A stretch of DNA of 64,000 nt, taken from positions 47,131,711 to 47,195,710 of the forward strand of contig NC_044565.1 of assembly GCF_007565055.1 (NCBI RefSeq). Reading direction: 5' to 3'. The position numbers and the translations under genes are program-made. Positions within the stretch are counted from its first letter, which is position 1; the number at the start of each line of letters is the position of its first letter. Shown one piece after another: positions 1 to 12,024 of the stretch. Source of the stretch: Rhinopithecus roxellana. Its lineage: Eukaryota; Chordata; Mammalia; Primates; Cercopithecidae. Under the pieces are notes generated by a model that did no database searches, had not been told where the DNA came from, and saw only the letters and a program-made list of their open reading frames with translations.

Positions 1-90
1 AGGCTGGTCTCGAACTCTGACCTCAGGTGATCCACCCACCTCAGCCTCCCAAAGTGCTGAGTTTACAGGCGTGAGCCACCATGCCCGGCC
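1..90 (-). mobile_element. Alu, cut by window edge
   Basis: Antisense Alu head ending GCCCGGCC. Confidence 0.95.
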
Positions 91-99
91 TTAAGCTTT

Positions 100-723
100 C
101 TTAAAGTTTTTATTTAATTTTGAACCTGACAAAAAAAGTATATATTTATCATGTACAACATGTTTTGAAATATGTACACATTGTGAAATGGCTAAATTGA
201 ACTAATTAGCATATGCATACCTTACATACGTTTTTTGTGGTGAGAAAAAACCTCTCGGCAGTTTTGATGAGTACATTGTTTTTTTTTGTTTTTTGTTTTT
301 TGTTTTTTGTTTTGAGACTGAGTCTTGCTCTGTCGCCCGGGCTGGAGTGCAGTGGCCGGATTGCAGCTCACTGCAAGCTCCGCCTCCCGGGTTTACGCCA
401 TTCTCCTGCCTCAGCCTCCTGAGTAGCTGGGACTACAGGCGCCCGCCACCTCGCCCGGCTAGTTTTTTGTATTTTTTAGTAGAGACGGGGTTTCACCATG
501 TTAGCCAGGATGGTCTCGATCTCCTGACCTCGTGATCCGCCCGACTCGGCCTCCCAAAGTGCTGGGATTACAGGCTTGAGCCACCGCGCCTGGCCCAATA
601 CATTGTTATTAACGATAGTCACCATGTTGTACAGTAGATTTCTTGAACTTTTGCCTCCTATTTACTTCCTCCAATGGACACAAAGGAAATTTGGTATCCT
701 TTGACCAACATCTCCGAGCGTTT
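100..723 (-). mobile_element. L1 (MA/MB-like) 3' end fragment
   Basis: The minus strand carries the L1 3' UTR segment with the TCACCACAAAAAA and TTAGTTCAATTTAGCC-like tracts. It is interrupted by the AluY at 279-595. Confidence 0.65.
279..595 (-). mobile_element. AluY, Old World monkey type
   Basis: Variants GTGGCCGGAT, GGGTTTACGCC and CAGGCTTGAG; flanked by TACATTGTT repeats. Confidence 0.93.
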
Positions 724-1016
724 ATTTTTTTTTTGGAGACGGAGTCTCGCTCTGTCGCCCAGGCTGGAGTGCAGTGCCACAATCTCAACTCACTGCAAGC
801 TCCACCTCCTGGGTTCACGCCATTCTCCCGCCTCAGCCTCCCGAGTAGCTCGGCCTACAGGTGCCTGCAACCACGCCCAGCTAATTTTTTCTGTTTTTAG
901 TAGAGACGGGGTTTCACTGTGTTAGCCAGGATGGTCTCAATCTCCTGACCTCATGATCCACCTGCCTCGGTCTCCCAAAGTGCTGGGATTACAGGCGTGA
1001 GCCACCACGCCTGGTC
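724..1016 (-). mobile_element. Alu
   Basis: Full-length antisense Alu with a poly-T start. Confidence 0.95.
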
Positions 1017-2004
1017 TCCCTGAGCTTTTTATTTTGAAATAATTTCAAACTTAAAGAAAAGTTGCAATAATGCAGAGAACTCCCAAATAACCTTAACTCA
1101 GACTCACCAGTTCTTAACTGTTGCTATATTATTTCTCTTTCTTTTTTTTTTTAACCATTTAGAAGTAGGCTTGAAAGAGTCATTTTGTCTATAATTTCCT
1201 ACCTATGTTCCATATCTTCCTGTATTTCTTCCTGTTTCTTTTTGGGGGTGCAAAATATAGGACGAGACACTTTTTTCCTTAGTTTTAAAATATCTGATTT
1301 TAGACGTTTTTAGTATCTCCAGATGCTTGCTTGAGGATATTTACTTCTGTTGTGTTACAGTTTTCTTCTGCTCCTTTGACTTCTAGTCACCTTGGGCTCC
1401 CAGGACTCCATCTCCATCTCCATCTCCTAAATGTATAGAGACTGCCCAGCATCTCCCTATGCGCAGGTGGATTTTTTCCTAGTCTGTCTTTATACAGGGG
1501 GTTCAACCCTTTAGATAGGGGCCCAGGTTCCAACCATCACCCTCAAGCCACCCAGGCCTCACTGTCTTCATGGGGGCTATAAACGGGCCCCAGAGCTGTC
1601 CTAGCATCAGTTTCCAGGTGGGAGGCTCTTTCATTTCAGTCTTCATTTTTAGCCCCTGAGGTGTTCCCTCACTCTCTTAGTGCTTAACCATGAATTTTCC
1701 TTTTAACATCCTCAGTCCCAGGGTCCACAGCAAGTACGTGTCAAAACAGCTGTTAGAGCCACACAGGAGCCCTCCCATGTCCCGGTGCTTCCTTACATTC
1801 TACATAAATGTGAGACCTGTGGGCCTCTTAAGGGAGGCATCATTGTGGGAGCCTTCCAGTAGATTAGAAGGGGAAAACAGTTTTAATATAGCCAGTGTGC
1901 TCATGAACACAGCATAAGCAGAACACAAGGTTCACATTTACACAAAGCACATTCTTGGCACTATTTCCTTTCTCTCCTGCTGTCACCTCTCTTCTTTCCT
2001 TCCC
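1017..2004. other. no gene seen
   Basis: AT-rich sequence to about 1440 resembling an old L1 3' end (TTTCAAACTTAAAGAAAAGTTGCAA). The remainder is unassigned. Confidence 0.4.
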
Positions 2005-2170
2005 AAGTACATCCTAAGCACCTGTTCTGTATCATGTGCTGGAGATAAAAAGGCGCATAAGACGACGTCTCTGACAGCAGAGAGCTCTCCGTGGAATGCA
2101 GGGTAACCAGGTAGAAAGGAAAATGTGAGTTGAAATGGTGGGGATATGAACGTTGTGCTATGGGAGACAA
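2005..2170 (+). mobile_element. L2 3' end fragment
   Basis: CCTAAGCACCTGTTCTGTAT...GTGCTGGAGATA is the recognisable LINE-2 3' end, diverged. Confidence 0.6.
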
Positions 2171-2528
2171 GAGTAAAGAGAGTAATTTTTTTACAAGTGG
2201 GGGAGTTGTCCCCCCCCCATTTTAGAGTTGGAGAAAAAGAGACCGAAGAAGATTCAATGTTTTCCCTGAGGTCAGAGTGAATCCATTGCAGAGGGAGACA
2301 GGACCCTCCAGGTGAGCCTGTGCTATCCACTCCCTCTTTTGTGTGGACCATTCCACATGGACCACACTAAGGCTGGCAATTCCCACACTTGGAAGAGGTT
2401 CTGTGATAATAATTTTAATAATAAAGTGGGGGAGACAGAACCTGAGCAGGGGGAATAAGTGCAGCAAATCACAGAATGGATGTTAAACCAAATGCAGCAG
2501 TGACCCCAAATTCCCTAAGAAAACAGTA

Positions 2529-2826
2529 GGGCCAGGCACAGTGGTTCACGCCTGTAAGGCCTGCACTTTGGGAGGCCAAGGTGGGTGGATCACTTGACCC
2601 CAAGAGTTCAAGACCAGCGTGGGCAACACGGTGCGACACCATCTTTACAAAAAATTAAAATTATCTGGGTATGGTGGTGTGTGCCTGTAGTCCCAGCTAC
2701 TTGGGAGCTGAGGTCGGAGGATCCCTTGAGCCCAGGAAGTCAAGGCTGCAGTGACCTGTGATCGCTTCACTGCACTCCAACCTGGGTGATAGAGTGAGAC
2801 ACTGTCTCAAAAGAAAAAAAGAAAAC
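2529..2826 (+). mobile_element. Alu
   Basis: Full-length, older type with a mixed A-rich tail. Confidence 0.95.
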
Positions 2827-2952
2827 AAAGATGAAATGAGAGATTAAGGAAGGCTCCTTGTAGGGGGGAAATGTCTCAGTTAGACCTGGAGGGAATGAAG
2901 AGTAGATTTGAAAAAAGATTCTTGCAGGTAGAGTCTCAGAATTGAAAATCAG

Positions 2953-3251
2953 AGGCCAAGCACGGTGGCTCACGCCTGTAATCCTAGCACTTTGGGAGGC
3001 CGAGGCGGGTAGATTACAAGGTCAGGAGTTTGAGACCATCCTGGCCAACATGGTGAAACCCTGTCTCTAAGAAAAATACAAAAATTAGCTGGACATGGTG
3101 GTGCGCGCCTGTAGTCCCAGCTACTCGGGAGGCTGAGGCAGGAGAATCATGTGAACCTGGAGGTGGAGGTTGCAGTGAGTCGAGATCACGCCACTGCACT
3201 CCAGCCTGGGCAACAGTGCAAGACTTTGTTTCAAAAAAAAGAAGAAAAAAA
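2953..3251 (+). mobile_element. Alu
   Basis: Full-length Alu with an A-rich tail. Confidence 0.95.
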
Positions 3252-4380
3252 ATTGATTATCAGAATTTCAGAGGTGATCACACTGAGAAACTAACTACTA
3301 CAGTGTTATTCAAACTTCCCAATGAAACTCTTTAAATAGATGCTTACTGATCCAACCATGGTCAATAGGAGAATGCAAATTAAAACGATGGATACCACTA
3401 CATCTCCACTAAAATAGCTAGAATATTAAAAAATGAACAATACTGCTGGGTGCATTGGCTCACGCCTGTAATCCCAGCGCTTTGGGAGGCTGAGGTGGGC
3501 AGATGACCTGAGGTCGGGAGTTCAAGACCAGCCTGACCAACATAGAGAAACCCCATCTCTACAAAAAATACAAAATTAGCCAGGCGTGGTGGCGCATGCC
3601 TGTAATCCCAGGTACTCAGGAGGCTGAGGCAGGAGAATCGCTTGAATTGAACCCAGGAGGTGGAGGTTGTGGTGAGCCAAGATCGTGCCATTGCACTCCA
3701 GCCTGGGCAACAAGAGCAAAACTCTGTCTAAAAAAAAAAAAAAAAGTACAATACCAAGATCTGGTGAGGATTCAAAGCAACTAAACTCACATCGTCAGTG
3801 GGATGCACAACTGACTTTGTAAAACAGTTCGGCAGTTTCTTAAAATGTAAAACATAAGCTTACCATGTGACCCAGCAATCCCAGTCCTGTTTACCCAAGA
3901 TAACTGAAAAGTTAGATTCACAAAACAGCCTGTAGTTGATACACAGTTATGGCAGCTTTAATCATAGTTGCCCAAACTGGAAATGCCCAAATACCCTTCC
4001 ATGGGGGAACGGATAAACAAATGGCTCTGTCCATACAATGGAATGCTACTCGGTGTAAAAAAGCACTCTACACAGGCAATGTGGATGACTCCAATGCATC
4101 ATGTTCAGTGAAGCCACATGCAAACAGCTGCACACTGTAATCCTGGAAATGGTGAGGCGATGGACAGAAAACAAACCAGTGGTTTCCACAGACTGGGGTT
4201 GAGGAGGGGTTGACCACAAGAGTGCACAAAGGAATTCTGGGTGGTGGTGAAGATGTTCAATATCTGGAATGTGGTGGTGGCACAATTGTTTGCTTTTGTC
4301 AAAGCCCACAGAACTATACACTGAAAAAATTTTATTGTTTATAAATTAAGCTTCAATAAACCTGCCTTTAAAAATTTTTT
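3252..4380 (+). mobile_element. L1M 3' end
   Basis: ORF2 tail and 3' UTR of an old L1, ending with a GTTTATAAATTAAGC/CAATAAA tail near 4360. An Alu lies at 3444-3745. Confidence 0.75.
3444..3745 (+). mobile_element. Alu in L1
   Basis: Full-length Alu; the L1 3' region resumes after the tail. Confidence 0.95.
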
Positions 4381-4386
4381 TTATCA

Positions 4387-4699
4387 GCCGGGCGCGGTGG
4401 CTCAAGCCTGTAATCCCAGCACTTTGGGAGGCCGAGTCGGGCGGATCACGAGGTCAGGAGATCGAGACCATCCTGGCTAACACGGTGAAACCCCGTCTCT
4501 ACTAAAAAGACAAAAAACTAGCCGGGCAAGGTGGCGGATGCCTGTAGTCCCAGCTACTCGGGAGGCTGAGGCAGGAGAATGGTGTAAACCCGGGAGGCAG
4601 AGCTTGCAGTGAGCTGAGATCCGGCCACTGCACTCCAGCCTGGGAGACAGAGCCAGACTCCGTCTCAAAAACAAACAAACAAACAAACAAAAAAAAAAA
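4387..4699 (+). mobile_element. AluY, Old World monkey type
   Basis: CTCAAGCC, GTGTAAACCC and GATCCGGCCAC; the tail is (CAAA)n; target duplication around TTTTTATCA. Confidence 0.93.
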
Positions 4700-5129
4700 T
4701 TTTTATCAGTAATTACAATTTTCAAAAGTGGAGATACTTGGTAGGCCCCTGCTTTCTTGGCCCTTAAGGTTCATCTCTCTGCTAAACCGTAGAGTTCCTT
4801 AGAACCAAAACCAAACTAACTTCCATTTTAATGAAAATGAAATGCAAAAACTGGGGCTCCAAGCAAGGAGGAAACGTCTACCTGCAGTTCCTCTGCAGGT
4901 TGGTGGGGGAGGTGGTGGAAGGAATAAGGCTAAGCCCCACCAGCAGGCCCAAGTTCTCTGCCTGGAGGCAGATGTGTGGGACTGAAAGTGGATGTTCTCA
5001 GCCACAAGCCTGGGCCTGGATAGGAAACAAAGGATAAGACTGGAAGGATGTCAGGTAGGGAAGACCCAGAGCACCAGCTGGGCTCATTTTTCACACCCTC
5101 CATCAATTTATCATGAGTATCCGGACACA
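4700..5129. other. 3' flank of ZNF251, nothing recognised
   Basis: Apparently single-copy sequence; no frame, repeat or signal that I can name. Confidence 0.5.
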
Positions 5130-5215
5130 GCACCACATGGTTCAACTCCTGAGCACGGCAGTAGCCTTTACACAGACAGCCTGATTTCCCAGAATGAATT
5201 CTCTTGTGTTTACTC
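5130..5215 (-). pseudogene. possible finger remnant 3' of ZNF251
   Basis: The minus strand reads K-H-K-R-I-H-S-G-K, the end of a finger plus linker, then C-x-C and a downstream N-H, about 145 bases after the ZNF251 stop. Only one half-finger is convincing; chance similarity is possible. Confidence 0.35.
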
Positions 5216-5260
5216 CCAGATTTAATGACTTTAAATGACTTTTAGTAGTCATCCGAACTA

Positions 5261-5266
5261 TTTATT
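5261..5266 (-). terminator. ZNF251: candidate ZNF251 polyadenylation signal
   Basis: A minus-strand AATAAA lies about 95 bases after the ZNF251 stop codon. Its position is plausible for a short 3' UTR, but longer UTRs ending elsewhere cannot be excluded. Confidence 0.45.
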
Positions 5267-5358
5267 TTACTTTGCCAGGAATATTTATCTTTCATTATGC
5301 CATCTTATCTTCTAATGTAAAGTGAACAGTTGCTGAATTGTCTTCTGCATTTATCACT

Positions 5359-7097
5359 TTAAAAATGTCTTTCTTGGAAAATCTTTTTGATTTGAATAAA
5401 GTATCTTTTAGATCCATCATTTAAAGCAGGTTTCTCTCCAACATGAGTCTGCTGAGGTGGTGTGAGCTGTGAGCTCTGGCTGAAGGCTTTCCCACACACA
5501 CTGCAATGACAGGGTTTCCCACCAGTGTGAGTTACCTGATGTCGAATAAGGGCTGAATTTCCACTGAAGGCATTTCCACATTCTTGACATTTATAGGGCT
5601 TTTCCCCAGCATGCATTTTCTGATCTTCCGTGGGTTGTGAGGTGGGACTGAAAGCTTTTCCATATTCATTACATCCAAAGGATTTCTCACCAGTGTGAAC
5701 TGTCCAGCGCAGAATGAGATTTGCACCATGGCTAAAGGCTCTGCTGTGCTTCTCTCCAGTGGGAATCTGTCCATCTGGTGTAAGGCTAGAGCCGTGAACA
5801 AAGGCTGGACCACGTTTTCTGTACTTGCGAGTCTCTCCACTGTGAATTTTCTGATGCTGAATGAGGGTTGACCTCCGGCTGAAGGCCTTCCCACAGTCAC
5901 CGCATTCATAGGGCTTCTCTCCAGTGTGAACTCGCTGATGTAGGGTGAGTTGGGAGCTCTGGCTGAAAGCTTTCCCACATTCAACGCATTGGTAGGGCTT
6001 CTCCCCAGTGTGAACTCTTCGATGCTGAACAAGAGTGGAACTCCGACGAAAGGCTTTGCCGCACTCATTACAAACATAGGGTTTTTCTCCGGTGTGAATC
6101 CTTACATGTTCAGTAAGATGAGAGTTAAAACCAAAGGCTCTACCGCATTCATTACATACGTAGGGTTTCTCTCCAGTATGAACCCGATGATGGAGGAAAA
6201 GGCTTGAGCTCTGACTGAAGGCCTTCCCACACTGATTGCATTTATGGGGCTTCTCTCCAGTGTGAATTCTCTCGTGCTGAATAAGGCTGGAACTTCGACT
6301 GAAGGCCTTCCCACAGTGCCTGCATTCATGCGGCTTCTCTCCAGTGTGAATTCTCTGATGCTGAGTTAACTGGGGGCTCTGGCTAAAGCCTCTTCCACAT
6401 TCATTACACTTGTAGGGTTTCTCTCCTGTGTGAATTATCCGATGTTGAATAAGAGTTGAGCTTCGACTGAAAGCCTTCCCACATTCACCACAGCCAAAGG
6501 GTTTTTCTCCAGTGTGAATTCTCCGATGAAGACGGAGGTGAGAATTGAGTCCAAAAGTTTTCCCACATTCATCACATTTAAATGGTTTATTTCCAGTGTG
6601 AATGTGATGGTGCAGAACAAGATTTGAGCTGTGAGTAAAGGCTCGCCCACACCGGCCACATTGGTATGGCTTCTCCCCAGTGTGACTTCTCTGATGTCTA
6701 CTTAGGTCTGAATTATATTTGAAGGTTTTGCTGCATATATCACATTTAAAGACCCTCTCTCCTGTTTTATTTCTTGGAAGTCTAACAACATTTTGGTTCA
6801 GATTCAAGTTTCTATCAAATGCACTACACTCTTGGGGTCTTTCTCCCAGAGATCTTTCCCTACCCACGGTAGCTTCTGTTAAAACTCTCTTGTGAATATT
6901 GGGTTTGTTCAAACTCTGCCTGGCAGAATTTCCCAGGTGCTCTTCGAGTTTACCCTCACGGCCCCATGCTTCCCGAAACTCAGCTGCCTGTGCATTATCC
7001 CTTAAGAGATTTCTTGATACAAATTCTGGGGTTTTTACTTCTTCGGAAAATTTTTGGTTTAAAATAGATAGTTCCTTCTTGGTCCCAACCTCGGAAT
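5359..7097 (-). CDS. ZNF251: ZNF251 terminal coding exon (C2H2 zinc-finger array)
   Basis: Nuclear DNA-binding protein of the KRAB zinc-finger class. The exon starts after a minus-strand acceptor (pyrimidine-rich, ending AACAG at 7098) and runs in frame to a stop at 5359-5361, adding 578 residues. A linker rich in charged residues is followed, from about 6760 down to 5420, by sixteen 28-residue finger units joined by TGEKP-type linkers. Units 1-11 and 15 keep C-x2-C-x12-H-x3-H. Units 12-14 have lost most zinc ligands, and unit 16 lacks its first His. The upstream exon ends AAAG, so the split codon becomes Asp. Splicing all four coding exons gives 671 residues, the length I recall for human ZNF251. 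The open frame continues upstream to 7254, but that part is intron. Target sites are unknown to me. Confidence 0.95.
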
Positions 7098-7344
7098 CTG
7101 TTAAAGAAAAATATGAAGGAGTTACTAGAGAAAACCTTCCATCAGGGATAATGTCCACGATGTGGTACAAGCTCCTACAAACCATGCAGAAGGCAGTGCT
7201 CTCACAGGGAAACATGTGAAAGGCAGAATTCAAAAGTAAAGATGGGATGGCCAATCAACAGGATAAAAATAATCAACTTCATTAGTTATCAAAGTAGTCA
7301 CATCAAAACAAATTATGATTTTTCACCTATCAAATTGGCAAATT

Positions 7345-7620
7345 ATTCAACAAATATTTAGAAGGCCAGGCATGTTCTAGGTAAGGAATATACAGGAAGA
7401 TAAATATAGTCTCTGATCTCGTGATGTTTATGTTCTACTCAAGTAGATAGCAAGTAAGTTCTTAAAAATAATGATACACCATGTGACAGAAATTGTGTAA
7501 ATATGTTATTGCCCTAACCTAGTCTACATGGTCAGAGAAAATGCCAGGAGTGAGGTTCAAGCTGAAACCTGACAAAGGAAATAAGTTAGCAGTGGCAGAC
7601 AGGAAGGCCTGGGCCTGGTT
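7345..7620 (+). mobile_element. L2 3' end fragment
   Basis: AACAAATATTTAGAAGGCCAGGCATGTTCTAGG and the following GCCAGGAGTGAGGTT...TGAAACCTGAC resemble the LINE-2 3' region. Confidence 0.7.
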
Positions 7621-7671
7621 GTGATGCACAAAAATATCAGTCAAGTTCCTGATTTAAAGAATTTGGGCCAG

Positions 7672-7972
7672 GGCCGGGCGCGGTGTCTCACGCCTGTAAT
7701 CCCAGCACTTTGGGAGGCCGAGGCCGGTGGATCACAAGGTCAGGAGATCGAGACCATCCTGGCTAACACAGTGAAACCCTGTCTCTACTAAAAAGACAAA
7801 AAAATTAGCTGGGCATGGTGGCGGTGGCCTGTAATCCCAGCTGCTCGGGAGGCTGAGGCAGGAGAATGGCGTGAACCCAGGAGGCGGAGCTTGCAGTGAG
7901 CTGAGATCGCGCCACTGCACTCCAGCCTGGGGGACAGAGTGAGACTCCGTCCCCCCTACCCCCCCAAAAAAA
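7672..7972 (+). mobile_element. AluY
   Basis: Full-length Alu with a C-rich interruption before its tail. Confidence 0.95.
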
Positions 7973-7975
7973 TCT

Positions 7976-8276
7976 GGCTGGATGTGGTGGCTCACGCCTG
8001 TAATCCCAGTTGGGGGGCCAAGGCAGGAGGACTGCTTGAGGCCAGGAGTTCAAGACCAGCCTGGGCAACATAAGGAGACCCCATCTCTACAAAAGTACAT
8101 TTGTTTTTTTAAATTAGGTGGGTGCGGTGATGCACATCTACGGTCCCAGCTACTCAGAAGACTGAGGTGTAAGGATTGTTTGACCCTGGCAGGTCACAGC
8201 TGTGGTGAGCCATGATGGTGCCACTGTACTCCACTATGGGCAACAGAATGAGACCCTGTCTAAAGAAAAAAAAATT
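7976..8276 (+). mobile_element. Alu, older
   Basis: Diverged full-length Alu directly after the previous one. Confidence 0.9.
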
Positions 8277-8289
8277 AAAGAATTTCACT

Positions 8290-8428
8290 GCTGAGTGCAC
8301 TGGCTCACACCTGTACTTCCAGCACTTTGGGAGCCTGAGGCCAGGAGTCTGAGACTGCAGTGAACTAGGGTCATGCCACTGCTCTCCAGCCTGGGTGGCA
8401 GAGTGAAACTCTTGTCTTTTTTTTTTTT
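8290..8428 (+). mobile_element. Alu fragment
   Basis: Short Alu with the central part deleted. Confidence 0.8.
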
Positions 8429-8592
8429 AATCCCACCACGGCTAGAGCAAGAAGTATGAGGGGAGAGTGGGGCAAGATGGGGCAGGGTAAAGACACAGGA
8501 AGCACTGCAAAGAGGTTGAGAAATTTGGACTTTATGATAAAGACTTAAAAAAAAATAATGCTGAGCACTGCTAAGAATTAAAGCAACAATCA

Positions 8593-8914
8593 GCAGGGCG
8601 CAGTGGCTCACACCTGTAATCCCAGCACTTTGGGAGGCCGAGGTGGGCGGATCATGAGATCAGGAGATCGAGACCATCCTGGCTAACATGGTGAAACCCC
8701 GTCTCTACTAAAAATACAAAAAAAAAAAAAAAAAAAATTAGCCAGGCGTGGTGGTGGGCGCCTGTAGTTCCAGCTACTTGGGAGGCTGAGGCAGGAGAAT
8801 GGCGTGAACCCGGGAGGTAGAGCTTGCAGTGAGCCGAGATCACGCCACTGCACTCCAGCCTGGGCGACACAGCAAGACTCCGTCTCAAAAAAAAAAAAAA
8901 AAAAAAAAAAAAAA
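8593..8914 (+). mobile_element. AluY
   Basis: Long pure A tail; the duplication AATTAAAGCAACAATCA flanks both sides. Confidence 0.95.
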
Positions 8915-8968
8915 GAATTAAAGCAACAATCATACCATGTACTGTTGGTGGGACTGCAAATAAATGAC

Positions 8969-9125
8969 TTTTTTTTTTGAGATAGGCTCTTGCTCTGTTG
9001 CCCAGGCTGGAGTGCCATGGTGCAACCACAGTTCACTGCAGCCTTGACCTCCCAGGCTCAAGCAATCTTCCTGCCTCAGCCTCCCAAGTAGCTGGGACTA
9101 CAGGCACAAGCCACTGTGCCTGGCC
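8969..9125 (-). mobile_element. Alu half-element
   Basis: Antisense monomer-length Alu ending TGCCTGGCC. Confidence 0.85.
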
Positions 9126-9156
9126 AACATACAACTTTTTTTAAAAGCTGACAATA

Positions 9157-9461
9157 GGCCGGGCGCGGTGGCTCAAGCCTGTAATCCCAGCACTTTGGGA
9201 GGCCGAGACGGGCGGATCACGAGGTCAGGAGATCGAGACTATCCTAGCTAACATGGTGAAACCCCGTCTCTACTAAAAAATACAAAAAACTAGCCGGGCG
9301 AGGTGGCGGGCGCCTGTAGTCCCAGCTACTCGGGAGGCTGAGGCAGGAAAATGGCGTAAACCCGGGAGGCGGAGCTTGCAGTGAGCTGAGATCCGGCCAC
9401 TGCACTCCAGCCTGGGCAACAGAGCGAGACTCCGTCTCAAAAAAAAAAAAAAAAAAAAAAA
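9157..9461 (+). mobile_element. AluY, Old World monkey type
   Basis: CTCAAGCC, GCGTAAACCC and GATCCGGCCAC; duplication AAGCTGACAATA on both sides. Confidence 0.95.
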
Positions 9462-10051
9462 AGCTGACAATATGTCGCCAAAAAAATTGATATATCACAC
9501 ACCCTTTGTCCCCCAAACTGCTCCCCTAGGATTTATTCTAAGTGGACTGCTGTATGTACATGGAAATGAGTACAATGAGGCTCACTGCATTTTGTAATTG
9601 TGGGGAAACAAGGAAGAACCCAAATTTCCAAAAATGTGGGTTTTTAAACCCAGTAAAGACTATTCACATAATGGAATACCATTCTACTATTATTATAATA
9701 GAAAGATATATAATTAAATGAAAAGCTTATATTACAAAGTGAAGAATCAGGTTCTAAAATTATATGCGCTGCATAAACCAACTTTTATTGAACGTATATA
9801 TGTAAGATAGTTGCTATTTCTTCCTTAACTGTTTAGTACAAGTTGGTGAAGCCATCTAGGCTTGGCATTTTTTCTGAGGAAGGGTTTTAAATTATAAGTC
9901 AATTTATTTAGCACTTAAATAATTATGTATTAACCTTTTCTTGTGTCGGTTTTGATAAATTGTATTTTTCTAGGGTATTTATACATTTTATCTCAATGTT
10001 TAAAATATTTGGCATAAATGTGCTCAAAATATCTCCCCCCAACCACCACCA

Positions 10052-10360
10052 CTTTTTTTCTTTTTTTTTTTTTTTTGAGACGGAGTCTCGCTCTGTCGCC
10101 CAGGCTGGAGTGCAGTGGCCGGATCTCAGCTCACTGCAAGCTCCGCCTCCCGGGTTTACGCCATTCTCCCGCCTCAGCCTCCCGAGTAGCTGGGACTACA
10201 GGCGCCCGCCACCTCGCCCGGCTAGTTTTTTTTGTATTTGTTAGTAGAGACGAGGTTTCACCATGTTCGCCAGGATGGTCTCGATCTCCTGACCTCGTGA
10301 TCCGCCCGTCTCGGCCTCCCAAAGTGCTGGGATTACAGGCTTGAGCCACCGCGCCCGGCC
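10052..10360 (-). mobile_element. AluY, Old World monkey type
   Basis: GTGGCCGGATCTCAG and GGGTTTACGCC; first of three antisense Alus in tandem. Confidence 0.94.
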
Positions 10361-10668
10361 TTTTTTTTTTTTTTTTTTTTTTTTAAGACAGAGTTTCACT
10401 CTTGTTGTCCAGACTGGAGTGCAATGGCACGATCTCGGCTCACCGCAACCTCCGCCTCCTGGGTTCAAGCGATTCTCCTGCCTCAGCCTCCTGAATAGCT
10501 GGGATTACAGATGCTCACCACCATGCTCGGCTAATTTTTTGTAATTTTAGTAGAGACGGGGTTTTACCGTGTTGCCTCGGCTGGTTGCAAACTCCTGAGC
10601 TCAGGCAATGCACCCGCCTTGGCCTCCCAAAGTGCCGGGATTACAGGCATGAGCCACCGTGCCTGGCC
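10361..10668 (-). mobile_element. Alu
   Basis: Second Alu of the tandem, older type. Confidence 0.94.
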
Positions 10669-10669
10669 T

Positions 10670-10960
10670 CTTTTTTTAAAAGACAGGGGCTTGCTCTGTT
10701 TCCAGGGTGGAGTACAGTGTTGTGATCATAGCTCACTGCAGCCTTGAACTCCTGGGATCAAGTGCTCTGCCCACTTCAGGCTCCCGGGCAGCTGGGACTA
10801 CAGGTATGCACCACCTGTAGTCTGGTTATTCCTTATTTTTTTGTAGAGACAAGGTCTCACTATGTTGCCAGGCTTGTCTCCAACTCCTGACCTCAAGCAA
10901 TCCTCCTGCTTCAGCCTCCCAAAGTGATGGGATTACAGGTGTAAGCCACTGTACCCGGCC
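10670..10960 (-). mobile_element. Alu, old (J-like)
   Basis: Third of the tandem and the most diverged; CAAAATATCT flanks the trio. Confidence 0.9.
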
Positions 10961-11292
10961 CAAAATATCTTTTTATTATAGTCTGAAATATCTAGGTGGT
11001 GGCTCCTTTTTCATTTTGGTTATTTGTTCATTCTGTTTTATTATTTACATTTTATTACTACATTATTAGTTACATCCAGAAAACAGAAAGAGATGCTACA
11101 TGCTCCAACAGTATATATGAGATTAATTCATCTTTGATACCAAAATTTGACAACAGTATGAGAAAACAAACTTGAAGGCCAATCTCATCCACAATGATGG
11201 ATGTAAAATCCCTAAACAAAATATTCAGAAGCTAAATCCTGTCATATATGTAACAAAGATACAAGCGGGTTTATTTCAAGAATGCAAAGTTA

Positions 11293-12024
11293 GGCTGGGC
11301 GTGGTGTCTCACACCTATAATCCCAGCACTTTGGGAGGCCCAGGAGGGCAGATCACTTGAGGCCAGGAGTTTGAGACCAATCTGGCCAACATGGTGAAAC
11401 CCCATTTCTACCAAAAATACAAAAATTAGCTGGGCGTGATGATCCTCACCTGTAGTCCCAACTACTCGGGAGTCTGACACAGGAGAATTGCCTGAACCCA
11501 GTGTCAGGCCTCTGAGCCCAAGCTGAGCCATCATATCCCCAGTGACCTGCACGTACACATCCAGATGGCCTGGAGCAACTGAACATCCACAGAAGTGAAA
11601 ATAGCCTTAACTGATGACATTCCACCATTGTGATTTGTTTCTGCCCCACCCTAACTGATCAATGTACTTTGTAATCTCCCCCACCCTTAAGAAGGTTCTT
11701 TATAATTCTCCCCACCCTTGAGAATGTACTTTGTGAGATCCAGCCCCTACCCCCAAAACCTTGCTCTTAACTTCACTGCCTATCCCAAAACCTGTAAGAA
11801 CCAATGATAATCCCACTGCCCTTTGCTGACTCCTTTTTCGGACTCAGCCTGCCTGCACCCAAGTGAAATAAACAGCCATGTTGCTCACACAAAGCCTGTT
11901 TGGTGATCTCTTCACACGGACATGTGAAACACCCAGGAGGCAGAGGTTGTAGTGAGCTATCATGCCACTGCACACCAGCCTGGGCAACAGCGAGGCTCTG
12001 TCTCAAGAAAAAAAAAAAAAAAAA
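11293..12024 (+). mobile_element. Alu interrupted by LTR7
   Basis: Full-length plus-strand Alu split by the LTR7 at 11502-11931. The flanking duplication AAGAATGCAAAGTTAG occurs at 11278-11293 and 12023-12038, proving one Alu insertion into an L1 fragment. Confidence 0.93.
11502..11931 (+). mobile_element. solo LTR7 (HERVH) inserted inside an Alu
   Basis: A 430-base LTR beginning TGTCAGGCCTCTGAGCCC and ending GTGAAACA, closely matching LTR7 of HERVH as I know it. The AATAAA signal is visible near 11866. It is flanked by the 5-base target duplication CCCAG (11497-11501 and 11932-11936). No internal retroviral sequence remains, so it is a recombined solo LTR. Confidence 0.92.

Larger units (their letters stand above)
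9462..11292. mobile_element. L1 fragments in both orientations
   Basis: Outside the Alus, about 9800-10050 matches L1 ORF2 in antisense. About 11070-11292, continuing at 12025-12056, matches ORF2 in sense. 9470-9760 looks like an L1 3' end. Assignments are from recognition of conserved L1 stretches only. Confidence 0.55.

Noticed and set aside
5532..6659. Out-of-frame repetitive frames within the ZNF251 fingers
   Set aside because: Shadows of the repeated finger codons in other frames.
7098..7254. Upstream extension of the ZNF251 finger exon
   Set aside because: It starts at a non-ATG codon and lies beyond a good acceptor whose phase matches the KRAB-B exon; it is intron.
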